The notes beneath the pieces were generated by a model that saw only the letters and a program-made list of their open reading frames with translations, did not search any database and was not told the DNA's origin. Below are positions 24,531 to 34,483 of a stretch of DNA of 45,330 nt, piece by piece. Position 1 is the stretch's first letter. Every line of letters starts with the position of its first letter. Source of the stretch: Saprospiraceae bacterium (lineage in GTDB: Bacteria; Bacteroidota; Bacteroidia; Chitinophagales; Saprospiraceae); NCBI GenBank assembly GCA_013360405.1, contig JABWBR010000039.1, positions 1-45,330 of the forward strand, given 5' to 3'. Made by a program: the position numbers and the translations under genes.

Positions 24531-25073
24531 TCAGCCATTCCCGAGTAACACCCCCGCCTCCTTCTTAATGGCCAGCAGGGCTGTATTGAGCGTAGAAGAC
24601 TCCTGCACGGCCAGGTACTTAAACAGGGCGTCGCTCAACACTTTGGCGTCGGCCTTGGGGTCGACCTCGGCGGCAACCAGCGAAATAAAGTTGATGCTCT
24701 CATCGCGGGCAATCTTAATAATCTGCCAGAGCTGGTCGGAGACGTATACTTGCTGCGTGATGTTGTGTTCGTATTCCTGTTGCACGCCCAGCATAAGCGC
24801 AACCTTAAAACCGGCAGCGGTCATATTTTCCTCGCGCAGGCGCAGGATCAGGTTGGGGACGGCGATGCGTTCGCAAAACAGGGACAGGCGCTCGTAGGCT
24901 TGCAGGCGCAAGGGTAGGGTAGTGGACTGCTGCTGCTGACTGAGCTCGAGGCTTTTTATACGGGTTTGGTGGTTAAAATGCTGTTCGAGCATAGTTCTCA
25001 CCGTAAAAAAAACGACAAGCGCGGGAAGCGTGAATTTGATGATTTCCAGGATAATGGATAACCAGGTTGGCAT
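24531..25073 (-). CDS. Conserved Bacteroidota membrane-anchored protein (DUF7935-like)
   Basis: This 180-residue protein has an N-terminal membrane segment (about 6-26), then a polar helical stretch with QQQQ (about 45-50). The conserved core LPLRLQAYERLSLFCERIAVPNLILRLR (53-80) and EYEHNITQQVYVSDQLWQIIKIARDE (about 98-124) follow. I recognise this as a family widespread in Bacteroidota, probably DUF7935, with no known function. It is single-gene, divergent from the sufA-like gene. Confidence 0.75.
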   Translation of the reverse strand: MPTWLSIILEIIKFTLPALVVFFTVRTMLEQHFNHQTRIKSLELSQQQQSTTLPLRLQAYERLSLFCERIAVPNLILRLREENMTAAGFKVALMLGVQQEYEHNITQQVYVSDQLWQIIKIARDESINFISLVAAEVDPKADAKVLSDALFKYLAVQESSTLNTALLAIKKEAGVLLGNG

Positions 25074-25217
25074 AATAACTGTTATTTGTGTGGTAAAAAT
25101 AAACTAAGCATTCGGAATTTGCAGGAAAACTGACAACCAAATAAGGTTTAATGGCGTTTCTTAATTTAATTTTCCGCCTGCTTTTGCTAATATTGCAGCG
25201 TCAAAACTTAGTATCCG

Positions 25218-25568
25218 ATGAGTGAAGTAAAAACCGGAATATTGCCGATCACCCTCACCGACGGCGCCGTCAAACAGCTTACCCGCATCCGGGAACAAGA
25301 AAATGTACCGGCCGATCATGCCCTGCGCGTGGGAGTTAGCGGCGGCGGATGTTCAGGTTTTTCTTATATCTTAGGTTTCGATGTGCAAAAAGACAATGAT
25401 GATACCTATGATATAAATGGTGTAAAAGTGCTCATGCAAAAAGCCCACGCCATCTATTTGTTGGGTATGGAAATCGACTGGGTAGAAGGCCTCAACAACC
25501 GCGGTTTTGCTTTTAACAACCCCAATGCAAAGGAAACCTGCGGCTGCGGAACTTCTTTTTCGGCATAA
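25218..25568 (+). CDS. A-type iron-sulfur carrier (HesB/IscA/SufA family)
   Basis: The 116-residue protein is of usual length. All three Cys of the family are present: one in VSGGGCSGFSY (about 45) and the ETCGCGTSF pair near the C-terminus. A-type carriers pass Fe-S clusters to apoproteins in the cytoplasm. No suf or isc partner genes lie nearby. The subtype (SufA, IscA or ErpA) cannot be fixed from this sequence. A weak -7 element (TAATATTG, one mismatch) is at 25188-25195. Confidence 0.92.
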   Translation: MSEVKTGILPITLTDGAVKQLTRIREQENVPADHALRVGVSGGGCSGFSYILGFDVQKDNDDTYDINGVKVLMQKAHAIYLLGMEIDWVEGLNNRGFAFNNPNAKETCGCGTSFSA

Positions 25569-25732
25569 CATATCGCGTCAATTCCCGACAATTGCTCTCT
25601 TTTTTAGGTTGATCTTATTCACTTTCTCTATTTTCATCTCGCCATTTTAATTCAACCGCATGCGACGTTTAGCGGATGCTGTTGTCTGTTTTTAATAATG
25701 TGAATATATTACACGTTAAAACACCATATCTT

Positions 25733-28048
25733 ATGAAGAAAAGTCTACTTGTCTTATTGACCATTTTTACTTCTTTTGCGGCCTGGTCGCAACCCAACAC
25801 ATACTGGAGCGAAGATTTTGCCAACGGCCCCAAAGGTTGGACGGTGCAGACTTCGCTTTGCGGTACGTTTACCGGTGGGCTCACCGGCAAATGGACGCTT
25901 TCCAGCGCTACTTTTGACGGCGACCCCGTCACAGGTCTTGCTGCGGAGTTTATCGTCTCTACCGGCGCCATTTATTCAGCCAAAATGTGGGTAAACGGTG
26001 AAGAAAACCTGGTACAGTCGCGTTACACGCTGGCCGGCGATGTATTTCAGAGCTCGCTTACCGGCGTAGCACTTACGCTTGGCGCACCCGCCTTTACCGG
26101 TACCGTAACGGAAACAACCTGGTTTACCAGCCTTAATGTGGATCAAAGTGTGCTCGATAGTTGGGGCAGTACGGTATTGGGTCTTGGCAACCCGACCGCA
26201 GTAGCGGCAGCCAATTCGCTGACCATTACAAGCGCTGACGGCCTGACGGTACTCAACTATACCAAAACATCCGATTGCGGCGACCTCTGGCTATTCCACC
26301 ACCGTGGAAACGTAGGCGCAGCATTTACCGCCGCCGATAACCTGGCTATCCAGTCGCCGACTGTAACCAACGGCGCCATGGTAATTAATGCCGACTTTTA
26401 TTCAACTGGCGGCACGGTGGCGCCCATGCAACCCTATCCGCAGTATATCGCCGAATTGATTTCGCCCGTACTCGATTTTTCTAACGTGACCGATGCGGTT
26501 TCGCTTCGCTTCAACCAGTTGGTGCGCATACTCAATGTGCCCGCCGGCGCCCCCGAAGACGAAGAAGGCAATGCCCTTCGCACGGCAATCTCGATTAGCT
26601 TCGACGGTGGAAATACCTGGGAAACGGCCCAGAACGCTAACCCGGGCCTCCAGCCTGCTACCGGCGCAAACCCTATCCCCGCACTCAACAACGTGCGTGA
26701 AATACCCCTTCCGGGCATGCAAGGGCAATCTAATGTCCGCATCAAATTTACCTGGGCGGCCGACTTTTACTACTGGGTGCTCGACGATATCGCAATAATA
26801 GACAGGGTGCCCTACGACATGAAAGTAAACCGCAATTTCTTTGCGATTTTACCTAATGCCGTTACTCCGGTGAGCCAGACGGAACCGGTGAGCTTCCTGG
26901 CCGACATCCAGAACGACGGCGGTAGAACGGCTACCAATGTAGAACTGAATCTGACAATTAAGAAAAGCGGCAGCGGCGAAGTGATCTACGACGACACCAA
27001 TGAATACGGCAACATCACAGCCGATTCGCTGGCTGAAAACGTATTTTTCGAAGAATCCCTCGATCCCGCAGCACTCACCGTAGGCGATTATATAGGCAAT
27101 TATGTCGTCTCTCACGATTCGTTGGATAACGTGCCCGGCAATAACACCATCGGCTGGCGTTTTGCCGTCTCCGATACGACCTTTGCCAAAGAATTCGGCT
27201 CCACCCGCAACGTAGCGCCGAGTGGTGAGAATAGCTATATGCTGGGCAACTGCTTCCATACGCCCAACGGCGACGGCTGGTTTGCCCGCTATATTTCTTT
27301 TGGCGTATCTAACGCCAGCCAGCTCACAGGTAGATCAGTGAGCACCTATATCTTCAAATGGGATGGCGATACCGACGGCAACGGCCGGGCCAATCCTGAA
27401 GAATATGGCCAGGGACCCCTGCTGTTCAACTCCTACACCTTCGACGGCACGGAAAGCAACCAGATCATCACGATACCAATCGATCTCGATGGAAATACGC
27501 TTCCGTTGGAAGACGACGCATATTACCTGTTGATGGTACACTATGTGACCGATGACGCGCAGCGTTGCTTTATGCTCGCCGGCGATACGCTGAACTATAG
27601 CGCCATGAATTTCATTTCTGATTCGCTTCAGCAGTCGCGTTATGCTACGATGGTAGGTTTGGGACAGGATATTGCACCCGATTTCTTTACGGCAGGTTTT
27701 GGTCTTGACCTGCAAGCCGTAGTGCGCATGCACATCGGCAACAACCCCAATCTCGACGGCCCTGCTATCGTGGGTGTCAACGAGGCTATCGTGAAAGAAA
27801 CTTTTGCAAAGGTATTCCCTAACCCTGCAGCAGAATCGTTTAACGTGCAGCTTGAACTAGACAGGGCCAGCGACGTGCGTGTCACCATTAGCGACCGCAC
27901 CGGTAGGACACTGCATGTTCGACAGTTGGAAAACCTGCAAAACGAAACGCTCACGTTTGATGCCGCTAATTTGCCCGCAGGGCAGTATTATGTGCGTATC
28001 AGCACCGATATGGGCACGAATGTGAAGCCGCTGGTAATTACCAGGTAA
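25733..28048 (+). CDS. Secreted T9SS cargo with C-terminal sorting domain
   Basis: This 771-residue protein has a signal peptide MKKSLLVLLTIFTSFAAWSQ, and the start at 25733 fits it better than the upstream frame opening at 25676. Middle regions are beta-rich, with a lectin/MAM-like block (ISISFDGGNTWETAQ..., LDDIAIIDRVPYD at about 300-380) and a CARDB-like block (VSFLADIQNDGGRTATNVELNLTI, about 400). The last 80 residues are a type A sorting domain, starting VFPNPAAESFNVQLEL and ending GQYYVRISTDMGTNVKPLVITR. PorT elsewhere in the window belongs to the secretion route that removes this tail. Substrate or adhesion role is unknown. Confidence 0.92.
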   Translation: MKKSLLVLLTIFTSFAAWSQPNTYWSEDFANGPKGWTVQTSLCGTFTGGLTGKWTLSSATFDGDPVTGLAAEFIVSTGAIYSAKMWVNGEENLVQSRYTLAGDVFQSSLTGVALTLGAPAFTGTVTETTWFTSLNVDQSVLDSWGSTVLGLGNPTAVAAANSLTITSADGLTVLNYTKTSDCGDLWLFHHRGNVGAAFTAADNLAIQSPTVTNGAMVINADFYSTGGTVAPMQPYPQYIAELISPVLDFSNVTDAVSLRFNQLVRILNVPAGAPEDEEGNALRTAISISFDGGNTWETAQNANPGLQPATGANPIPALNNVREIPLPGMQGQSNVRIKFTWAADFYYWVLDDIAIIDRVPYDMKVNRNFFAILPNAVTPVSQTEPVSFLADIQNDGGRTATNVELNLTIKKSGSGEVIYDDTNEYGNITADSLAENVFFEESLDPAALTVGDYIGNYVVSHDSLDNVPGNNTIGWRFAVSDTTFAKEFGSTRNVAPSGENSYMLGNCFHTPNGDGWFARYISFGVSNASQLTGRSVSTYIFKWDGDTDGNGRANPEEYGQGPLLFNSYTFDGTESNQIITIPIDLDGNTLPLEDDAYYLLMVHYVTDDAQRCFMLAGDTLNYSAMNFISDSLQQSRYATMVGLGQDIAPDFFTAGFGLDLQAVVRMHIGNNPNLDGPAIVGVNEAIVKETFAKVFPNPAAESFNVQLELDRASDVRVTISDRTGRTLHVRQLENLQNETLTFDAANLPAGQYYVRISTDMGTNVKPLVITR

Positions 28049-28058
28049 GTTTTTTAAT

Positions 28059-28137
28059 GTGCTGATTTGCTAATGTGCTAATGTGCTGATTAATATTTTT
28101 AATTATTAGCAAATCAGCACATTAGCAAATCAGCACA
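28059..28137. repeat. Inverted tandem repeat terminator-like structure (GTGCTGATTTGCTAAT units)
   Basis: GTGCTGATTTGCTAATGTGCTAATGTGCTGATT on the left (from 28059) faces ATTAGCAAATCAGCACATTAGCAAATCAGCAC on the right (28106-28137). Arms pair over 16 bases or more in several registers. The structure fills the junction between two converging genes. Confidence 0.9.
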
Positions 28138-28145
28138 TCAAAAAA

Positions 28146-29411
28146 TTACATATTCTCAATCAACTCCGTCCCGAATTCCGAGCACTTCAGCAACGTAGCG
28201 CCTTCCATCAAACGGTGGAAATCGTAAGTAACGCGTTTTTTGCCGATGGCGGTATTCATAGCCTTCACGATCAGGTCGGCGGCTTCTTTCCAGCCCATAT
28301 AGCGGAACATCATCTCGCCCGATAGAATAACCGAACTCGGGTTTACTTTGTCCAGTCCTGCGTATTTGGGCGCCGTACCGTGCGTAGCTTCAAAGATCGC
28401 ACAGCCTGTAGTGTAGTTGATATTGGCGCCGGGAGCAATACCGATACCGCCTACCTGGGCAGCCAGTGCATCCGAAATATAGTCGCCATTGAGGTTAAGG
28501 GTGGCAATGACGCCGTATTCCGAGGGGCGCGTGAGGATCTGCTGCAAGAAAGCGTCAGCGATCACGTCTTTAACAATAATAGCGCCACGGCTTACAGCTT
28601 CTTTTTGCGCTGCATCAGCGGCATCTTGTCCTTGCTGCGCTGCAATGCGGTCGTATTGCGCCCAGGTGAATACCTTATCGCCGTATTCACGTTCGGCAAG
28701 CGCATAACCCCATTCCTTAAACTTGCCTTCGGTGTATTTCATGATATTGCCCTTGTGCACCAGGGTCACCGATGGTTTTTGGTTGTCGATGGCGTATTCG
28801 ATAGCGGCGCGTACCAGTCGCTCGGTGCCTTCAATTGAAACGGGTTTGATGCCCAGTGATACCGTATTGGGGAAACGCACCGACTTGACGCCCATCTCCT
28901 CAAGCAGAAACTTTTTCAACTTGTCAAGTTCGGGGGTGCCGTGCAGGTATTCGATGCCGGCGTAGATATCTTCCGTATTTTCGCGGAAGATGATCATATC
29001 TACCAATTCGGGTTGCTTCACGGGAGAAGGCACTCCAGCGAAATATTGTACCGGACGCACGCAGGCATACAGGTCGAGGCGCTGGCGCAGGGCTACGTTG
29101 AGCGAGCGTATACCGCCGCCAACCGGCGTGGTCAGCGGACCTTTAATAGCAATAAGGTTGTCTTCAATGACGTCGAGCGTTTCTTGCGGCAACCATTCGC
29201 CTGTAGTGTCAAATGCCTTTTGGCCGGCAAGGACTTCTTTCCAGTGAATTTTGCGCTTGCCACCGTATGCTTTTGCTACTGCAGCATCCAATACGCGCAC
29301 CGAAGCAGCCCAAATATCGGGCCCTGTGCCGTCGCCTTCAATAAAAGGTATAATCGGTTCGTCGGGTACCTGCAATTTCCCGTTCGCAATCGTTACTTTT
29401 GCTCCGCTCAT
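28146..29411 (-). CDS. icd: Isocitrate dehydrogenase (NADP-type)
   Basis: The 421-residue protein is the usual length for the bacterial dimeric enzyme of the citric acid cycle. Substrate-site [20 protein letters not shown] (about 103-122), [14 protein letters not shown] (about 143), [17 protein letters not shown] (about 221) and [12 protein letters not shown] then [12 protein letters not shown] (about 318-350) are all intact. It converts isocitrate to 2-oxoglutarate and CO2 in the cytoplasm. A -7 element lies upstream. An inverted repeat lies behind the stop. Confidence 0.96.
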   Translation of the reverse strand: MSGAKVTIANGKLQVPDEPIIPFIEGDGTGPDIWAASVRVLDAAVAKAYGGKRKIHWKEVLAGQKAFDTTGEWLPQETLDVIEDNLIAIKGPLTTPVGGGIRSLNVALRQRLDLYACVRPVQYFAGVPSPVKQPELVDMIIFRENTEDIYAGIEYLHGTPELDKLKKFLLEEMGVKSVRFPNTVSLGIKPVSIEGTERLVRAAIEYAIDNQKPSVTLVHKGNIMKYTEGKFKEWGYALAEREYGDKVFTWAQYDRIAAQQGQDAADAAQKEAVSRGAIIVKDVIADAFLQQILTRPSEYGVIATLNLNGDYISDALAAQVGGIGIAPGANINYTTGCAIFEATHGTAPKYAGLDKVNPSSVILSGEMMFRYMGWKEAADLIVKAMNTAIGKKRVTYDFHRLMEGATLLKCSEFGTELIENM

Positions 29412-29452
29412 ATTTTTTAGTTATTTTGTTATCAACTTTTTTAAAAGCCGCA

Positions 29453-29460
29453 CAAAGGTA
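29453..29460 (-). promoter_or_regulatory. -7 element of icd
   Basis: Minus-strand TACCTTTG matches TAnnTTTG 41 bases before the ATG at 29411. The -33 region is T-rich but has no exact TTTG at the best spacing. Confidence 0.45.
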
Positions 29461-29495
29461 AGTTCTTTTGCGAAAAAAATAACTGCCAAAAACTT

Positions 29496-30092
29496 ATGCA
29501 TGCAAGATGGATTACAGGTTTGCTGGCGCTCGTGTTTCTTATAGCAGGGTGTCATACGAATAAATCGGCCAACGGCGCCTGCCGCTATCGGGGCGAAGTA
29601 CAGGATTTCTCCGGACTCGATGGTTGTAGCTTGCTGATTGTGACCGATAAAGGTGAAAAACTGCTCCCTATAGAATTTGCCGTGACAGGCGCCAACCCGG
29701 CAGCCGGTCAACTTGTTCAGTTTGATTATGAAGAGGTGGAAGCAGTAAGCATATGCATGGCAGAAGACAAAGCCGTGCGTATTACCTGCTGGCAGGTGGA
29801 CAAAGATTCAAAACCACAGGCGAAGGAATGCCTGGATCTAACCCGTATTGAAGATACGCCCTGGCTGCGCGATGCCGTAAAAACGCATCGCGCCGTGCAG
29901 GTGCTCAAATATCCATATCGCACCAACGGCTGGGCTTATGTGCTCAAAGGCGATAACGTATTTTTGTACGATTGCCAGGGCAGGTTGGTGTGTAAATCTG
30001 AGGGGCCGGATGCATCGCAGTGTTTACAACGGGTGGAGCCGGGTTCGCGGGGCGTAGTGATTTGGCAAGGCGAAGGCCCCCACCAACATTGA
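29496..30092 (+). CDS. Lipoprotein of unknown function
   Basis: This 198-residue protein has a hydrophobic start and lipobox LIAGC (Cys19). The mature part has about eight Cys in all, including [22 protein letters not shown] near 28-50 and a C-terminal block [30 protein letters not shown]. The Cys spacing suggests disulfides in the periplasm or at the surface. The family is not recognised. It ends 19 bases before ruvB and probably shares its transcript. Confidence 0.75.
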   Translation: MHARWITGLLALVFLIAGCHTNKSANGACRYRGEVQDFSGLDGCSLLIVTDKGEKLLPIEFAVTGANPAAGQLVQFDYEEVEAVSICMAEDKAVRITCWQVDKDSKPQAKECLDLTRIEDTPWLRDAVKTHRAVQVLKYPYRTNGWAYVLKGDNVFLYDCQGRLVCKSEGPDASQCLQRVEPGSRGVVIWQGEGPHQH

Positions 30093-30111
30093 CCGCATAT
30101 TAAAAACAAAC

Positions 30112-31161
30112 ATGGATACCAATTTCGATCCCAAGGAGGGAGCGCTACATGCAGATGACAAGCAGGTCGAAAAATCGCTTCGCCCCAAGGCGCTTGATGA
30201 GTTTAGCGGCCAACCCAGGATCGTTGAAAACCTGCAGGTATTTATCGCCGCTGCCCGCCAGCGCGGCGAAGCCCTCGACCACGTGTTGCTGCACGGCCCT
30301 CCCGGACTAGGCAAAACCACCCTGTCGCATATTATCTCCAATGAATTGGGCGCCGGGCTAAAAATGTCGTCGGGGCCCGTACTGGAAAAACCCGGCGATC
30401 TTGCCGGGTTGCTCACCAATCTGGACCCGGGCGACGTGCTGTTTATCGACGAAATACACCGGCTGAATACGGTCGTAGAAGAATACTTGTATTCGGCAAT
30501 GGAAGACTACCGCATCGATATTATGATCGATAGCGGGCCCAATGCGCGCAGTATTCAGATTAGCCTGAATCCTTTTACGCTGGTGGGCGCCACCACGCGA
30601 ATGGGTTTGCTTACGGCCCCCATGCGAGCCCGCTTTGGCATCAATTGCCTGCTTGATTATTACGATGTCAATACCCTGATGAAGATCATTCATCGCTCGG
30701 CGGGTATTATCAATGTAAGCATAACCGACGAAGGCGCCTACGAGATCGCCCGCAGAAGCCGCGGCACTCCCCGTATTGCCAATGCCCTGCTGCGACGCAT
30801 CCGCGATTTTGCACAAATAAAAGGAGACGGCACTATTGATGTGGAAATTGCCAAGTTCGGACTGGAAGCCCTCAATGTAGACGAAGGGGGTCTCGATGAA
30901 ATGGACAACCGTATTTTGACTACCATTATCCATAAATTTAAGGGCGGCCCTGTGGGGCTCACAACTATCGCCACCGCCGTTGGAGAAGAAGCGGGCACCA
31001 TCGAAGAAGTCCACGAACCGTTTTTAATTATGGAAGGTTATCTGCAACGCACGCCCCGAGGCCGCGAAGCCACCGAAAAAGCATACCGGCATCTGGGAAT
31101 TGCACTTCCTGGGCGCGGCGGCGCAGGAACGCTTTTTGATATTGTCAACCAGGATGATTGA
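30112..31161 (+). CDS. ruvB: Holliday junction branch migration helicase RuvB
   Basis: This 349-residue protein has the RuvB order of motifs: [12 protein letters not shown] (about 24), Walker [10 protein letters not shown] (about 64), Walker [10 protein letters not shown] (about 117), sensor 1 [10 protein letters not shown] (about 157), Arg-finger region APMRARFGI (about 168), [19 protein letters not shown] (about 215), and the C-terminal winged helix [20 protein letters not shown]. It drives branch migration with RuvA, which is not in the window. Confidence 0.97.
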   Translation: MDTNFDPKEGALHADDKQVEKSLRPKALDEFSGQPRIVENLQVFIAAARQRGEALDHVLLHGPPGLGKTTLSHIISNELGAGLKMSSGPVLEKPGDLAGLLTNLDPGDVLFIDEIHRLNTVVEEYLYSAMEDYRIDIMIDSGPNARSIQISLNPFTLVGATTRMGLLTAPMRARFGINCLLDYYDVNTLMKIIHRSAGIINVSITDEGAYEIARRSRGTPRIANALLRRIRDFAQIKGDGTIDVEIAKFGLEALNVDEGGLDEMDNRILTTIIHKFKGGPVGLTTIATAVGEEAGTIEEVHEPFLIMEGYLQRTPRGREATEKAYRHLGIALPGRGGAGTLFDIVNQDD

Positions 31162-31164
31162 TTT

Positions 31165-31208
31165 TTGATATTGGATTAGCTTCATAAAAATTAAGCTAAT
31201 AATATCAA
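31165..31208. terminator. Bidirectional hairpin between ruvB and the ion-channel gene
   Basis: TTGATATT-GG-ATTAGCTT (31165-31182) pairs with AAGCTAAT-A-ATATCAA (31193-31208) around a short A-rich loop. It lies between two converging genes and contains the minus-strand stop of the channel gene. Confidence 0.65.
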
Positions 31209-32153
31209 TAACAAGCTGATAATCAAATAAATAATTAATAGCCAGAAAGAGCGGCGGCGGTCACTGCGGTATAGGATGCCTACGCTGTCTTGTTTTCCCC
31301 AGGCGGTGGCATTGCCTACCACAATTACTCTAAGCATGATCACGGCGATCAATATATAGGAGAGGAGGTAAATCCTGTCCATGAGCACCATGTAACCTAC
31401 GTCTGGGATCGCATCGCTATAAGATTGTTGTAGAAATACGCAGCTCAACAGCCCGCCGATAGGAAGCGAAATGCGCGCATCGATATAATTGGGGTGGATA
31501 AGCAAACCGCCCAGACTGGCAATAATAACCACCAGCAAAGGCAACATCAATTTGAGTAAAAAATAGCTTAGCGGTCTGGAAATAATAAGCTCGAAAGTGA
31601 AATTGCTGAATGCGTCCCCGTCGATGTCTGTTTCTCCAAAATTCGTCTGATAAAAATTAGTATGCGTCCGCATGGCGCCGGTTCCTATATTCCACCCGGG
31701 TACGATAAAATCGTGCCTCATCAGGGCGGCGGCGGTGTCGGGAATGTACACCAGTGAGTCGAGGGGGTGGTCAACATTTTCAAAGCGAATATCAAGTTTG
31801 TGCCGGTCAAGGGGAAAACTGCTTAGTTCGAAAGCATGGTAAAAACGGCCTTCCACCCGCATGCCGTTGTAAGAGTATCCGTCGGGAAGTACCCTGGCGG
31901 TATCGTAAAACATATTTTGGGTAAAACCCCATTTCTCAACTGCGTTTACAAATTCAATATTAGAGGGATCCAGATCGCCTTTCCAGCGAAACCATAGGTA
32001 ACAATCGGCATAAAAAGAATACTGGTTGATATCCAGATCGTACAAGTTCATCAGATAGATGCCGGTGTATACTTCTTGCGGGCGAGAAGAAGAGGCATGG
32101 CTTAGGGTTGCTATTAACAAAGCAATGGCGGCAAAAAGAAGGCGAAACCTCAT
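31191..32153 (-). CDS. Prokaryotic pentameric ligand-gated ion channel (Cys-loop receptor homologue)
   Basis: This 320-residue protein has a signal peptide (1-20). The extracellular beta-sandwich (about 25-195) has SFYADCYLWFRWKGD (WxxD-type region) near 46 and SSFPLDRHKLDIRFEN at 111-126. The latter is the Cys-loop motif F-P-x-D without its two Cys, as in bacterial GLIC/ELIC proteins. Four membrane helices follow: M1 about 196-219 with conserved Pro205, M2 about 226-243 (ARISLPIGGLLSCVFLQQ), M3 about 254-277, and M4 about 302-320. The M1-M2-M3 pattern is that of the Neur_chan family. It should form a pentameric channel in the cytoplasmic membrane with its sensor in the periplasm. Ligand and ion selectivity are unknown. 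Confidence 0.87.
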   Translation of the reverse strand: MRFRLLFAAIALLIATLSHASSSRPQEVYTGIYLMNLYDLDINQYSFYADCYLWFRWKGDLDPSNIEFVNAVEKWGFTQNMFYDTARVLPDGYSYNGMRVEGRFYHAFELSSFPLDRHKLDIRFENVDHPLDSLVYIPDTAAALMRHDFIVPGWNIGTGAMRTHTNFYQTNFGETDIDGDAFSNFTFELIISRPLSYFLLKLMLPLLVVIIASLGGLLIHPNYIDARISLPIGGLLSCVFLQQSYSDAIPDVGYMVLMDRIYLLSYILIAVIMLRVIVVGNATAWGKQDSVGILYRSDRRRSFWLLIIYLIISLLLILLA

Positions 32154-32204
32154 GGTATTATGGCTTTAGGTAGCTGATATCCAGTATAAATATAAATGTT
32201 TTCT

Positions 32205-32819
32205 TTACCTGGGGTCAAAAATTTTTAAGGTGGGAATCAGCGGACTTTCCTCCCAGGTCATCATGGCATTGATGAGCCGGACACTTTGAAATTGTCCAAT
32301 GTCTTGAATCTTGATATCGAGTGGGCTCAGCAGGCCGGCGGCGATAAACCGGCTGCGCTGCACGCCCTGGAGCAATGGCGTTGAAGGAGTATACCAGGTG
32401 GCGCCGTCATAAAAAGCCACATTGGCATACGAGCTGTCAGTTATTCGTTCCTGGTGATACATAAGTACGTCGTCGGCTTCACCCCGTTGTTGGAAAAGTT
32501 GCAGCAAAGCGCTGCGGTCGGCGTATTTGTGATCATAGACCAGCGCCCCTGCGTCGATCAATTGCAGGGATAACACGGGCCGGATAGCGTAGGGGATGAT
32601 ATCTATTTCGTGAATGGCATCGCTATAGACCAGCCTCACTTTGTATATTCCTATGGGAAATGCGGTAGCGGCTTCCAATAAAGGATAAGGCGAAAAGTAA
32701 TCGGATAAACCCCAAAGTAATTTCCTCGAACGGTAAATTCGTTGCAGGTGCCACTTGAGGTAAGGCATATGGCCATTGTGCAGGCGTATGGATTCCAGTA
32801 AAAACGGTTGTAGCGACAT
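32205..32819 (-). CDS. pabC: Aminodeoxychorismate lyase-like class IV aminotransferase
   Basis: The 204-residue protein is short for the fold class. The N-terminal LLESIRLHNGHMPYLKWHLQRIYRSR matches class IV enzymes, and the PLP Lys is likely in DHKYADR (about 97). The cofactor region ITDSSYANVAFYDGATWYTPSTPLLQGVQRS (about 126-156) is present. The gene begins 2 bases after the end of pabB, so the pair should make p-aminobenzoate for folate. Confidence 0.88.
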   Translation of the reverse strand: MSLQPFLLESIRLHNGHMPYLKWHLQRIYRSRKLLWGLSDYFSPYPLLEAATAFPIGIYKVRLVYSDAIHEIDIIPYAIRPVLSLQLIDAGALVYDHKYADRSALLQLFQQRGEADDVLMYHQERITDSSYANVAFYDGATWYTPSTPLLQGVQRSRFIAAGLLSPLDIKIQDIGQFQSVRLINAMMTWEESPLIPTLKIFDPR

Positions 32820-32821
32820 TT

Positions 32822-33841
32822 TTACTTTTTTGCAAATGCGGAAGGGGTGAATTGATGCAGCGGCAGGTACACTTTTTGTACCAACTCAGCGTATTCTTCT
32901 TCTGCTTTGCTATTGGCTGTAATGCCACCGCCGCTTCTGAAAACCAAACCGGATGGGGTTTGCTCGATAAAGCGGATCATCACGGCACTTTCGAGTCGCT
33001 CGCCGTCAAAAACGCCAAAAACACCGGTATAATAGCCGCGAGGTTGGGCTTCAACGGCTTGAATGATGTTAACGGTTTTTTGCTTGGGCGCTCCGCTTAT
33101 GGAGCCGGCCGGCAGGAGTTGAAAGATAATATCGCCAATAGCGCCGGCAAAGTCAGCAGGCAGTATACCTGTGATTTGCGAACTGGTTTGCAATAATGGA
33201 CCATTGTGGGTTGAAATCACTTCGGGATAACGGTATCGGGTTACCCGAACATTGCTGCTCACCATGCTGAGATCGTTGCGTATAAGATCGACGATGGTAG
33301 CGTGTTCGGCTTTTTCCTTCGGATTGTCCATTAGTTGGGCTTCAGCCTTGGGCAGGTTGGCGGCGATCGTGCCTTTCATGGGGTAGGAAGCGATCTGCCC
33401 GTTTTCAATACGCACAAAACATTCCGGAGAGAAAACGACAAAGCAATTGTTAATCCAAAGTCGATAGGGGGCTTGTGCTATATCAAAAACGCACTTCAGG
33501 CCTATATTAGTAAGAATAGGCGTGGGAAAAGTCAGGTTGAGCAGATATGTATCGCCGGCGTGCAAGTGGTATTGTACCGCATTGAATGCGTGCAAGTAAT
33601 CGGAGAAAGGCATTGGATAACGCTCGAAAACCGGTTCTGCCGGCAGTATGTTGGCAACGGTCGCATTGCTGAGGTCGTTGAGATGATATTGTAAAGCTGC
33701 GGGGTCAATCTCAACCAGCGGAATAACCAGCGGTTGCGTCATTTCGAAATCAATAACAAACAGAAATGGCCGGCGCTCCGCTCCCCATGCGTTCATGCGC
33801 CGGCGGGCGTTGTACTTATCCGTGTAGTAGGATTTGATCAA
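32822..33841 (-). CDS. pabB: Aminodeoxychorismate synthase component I
   Basis: This 339-residue protein is a compact chorismate-binding enzyme. Catalytic motifs are YPMKGTI (about 153), DLIRNDLSMV (about 187), PAGSISGAPKQKT (about 246) and YYTGVFGVFDG (about 272). It aminates chorismate using ammonia from a glutaminase subunit that is not in the window. Homologues begin near MNAWGAERRPFLFVIDFE, so the ATG at residue 16 (33796) may be the true start. It is flanked by pabC (2-base gap) and the gene at 33850 (8-base gap). Confidence 0.93.
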   Translation of the reverse strand: MIKSYYTDKYNARRRMNAWGAERRPFLFVIDFEMTQPLVIPLVEIDPAALQYHLNDLSNATVANILPAEPVFERYPMPFSDYLHAFNAVQYHLHAGDTYLLNLTFPTPILTNIGLKCVFDIAQAPYRLWINNCFVVFSPECFVRIENGQIASYPMKGTIAANLPKAEAQLMDNPKEKAEHATIVDLIRNDLSMVSSNVRVTRYRYPEVISTHNGPLLQTSSQITGILPADFAGAIGDIIFQLLPAGSISGAPKQKTVNIIQAVEAQPRGYYTGVFGVFDGERLESAVMIRFIEQTPSGLVFRSGGGITANSKAEEEYAELVQKVYLPLHQFTPSAFAKK

Positions 33842-33849
33842 TGTGCTTG

Positions 33850-34371
33850 CTATTGTTTTCGCTTGCGGGTTTGCTGTTGGAGTACTTCCCCTTTTTTCAG
33901 CCGCTCTTCGTTTTCTTTGGCCCTTTTTTCCTGATAATAGGTGATTTGCGCTTTCACGTCCAGCGGTTTGCGGTTGAGATTACGGTGATAGCTCATAATC
34001 ACAAATTGCGCCATATCGTCGGGGTGGTGAATGCCCAGGCCTTTCAGAAAATGAGAAAACCTGGATCCACCGTAGAAGCCCCAATTGTGGATAATCCAGC
34101 GGCCAAAACTAAAATGCAGCTTGCGAGCAGCATCCGGTTCGGCCATGTTTTTGAACTTTTCAATAGCAGGTTTTTCTATTAACTTGTTGAGTTGGATAAA
34201 AGCCTCCGTAAGGTCTTTGGGAATATAGACGTCGTTGAGGAATTCCTGCCGGATCCGCCAGGCGTAGGCTTCTTCAAATTCTTTGTCGTTTTCGGGCGGT
34301 TTTTGCTGCGCCAGGTTTGGCGTTACTATTGAGCAGCAAAAAAATAGCGATATCCAGATTGTCGGCTTCAT
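33850..34371 (-). CDS. Secreted DUF6794-like protein
   Basis: This 173-residue protein has a signal peptide (about 1-21, NLAQ). The conserved core LTEAFIQLNKLIEKPAIEKFKN, then LHFSFGRWIIHNWGFYGGSRFSHFLKGLGIHHPDDMAQFVIMSYHR (about 88-130), is that of a small family I believe is DUF6794, with unknown function. The C-terminal tail (about 145-173) is highly charged (KENEERLKKG, RKRKQ). It lies 8 bases ahead of pabB. Confidence 0.75.
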   Translation of the reverse strand: MKPTIWISLFFCCSIVTPNLAQQKPPENDKEFEEAYAWRIRQEFLNDVYIPKDLTEAFIQLNKLIEKPAIEKFKNMAEPDAARKLHFSFGRWIIHNWGFYGGSRFSHFLKGLGIHHPDDMAQFVIMSYHRNLNRKPLDVKAQITYYQEKRAKENEERLKKGEVLQQQTRKRKQ

Positions 34372-34437
34372 TGTTTTGGTTTGAACAATTTACACAACAA
34401 CGCAAGAAAAGGCATAGTTGATATGCAGGAAATAATT

Positions 34438-34480
34438 AAACCGCAAAGGTCGCGAAACGCGTTCGCGGCCTTTGCGGTTT
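34438..34480. terminator. Strong terminator hairpin after fabH
   Basis: AAACCGCAAAGG-CGCGAA (34438-34456) pairs with TTCGCG-CCTTTGCGGTTT (34462-34480), with one mismatch and a 5-base loop. It sits 3 bases after the fabH stop on the minus strand, and AT-rich sequence follows. Palindromes of this type are often dispersed repeats. Confidence 0.7.
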
Positions 34481-34483
34481 CTA

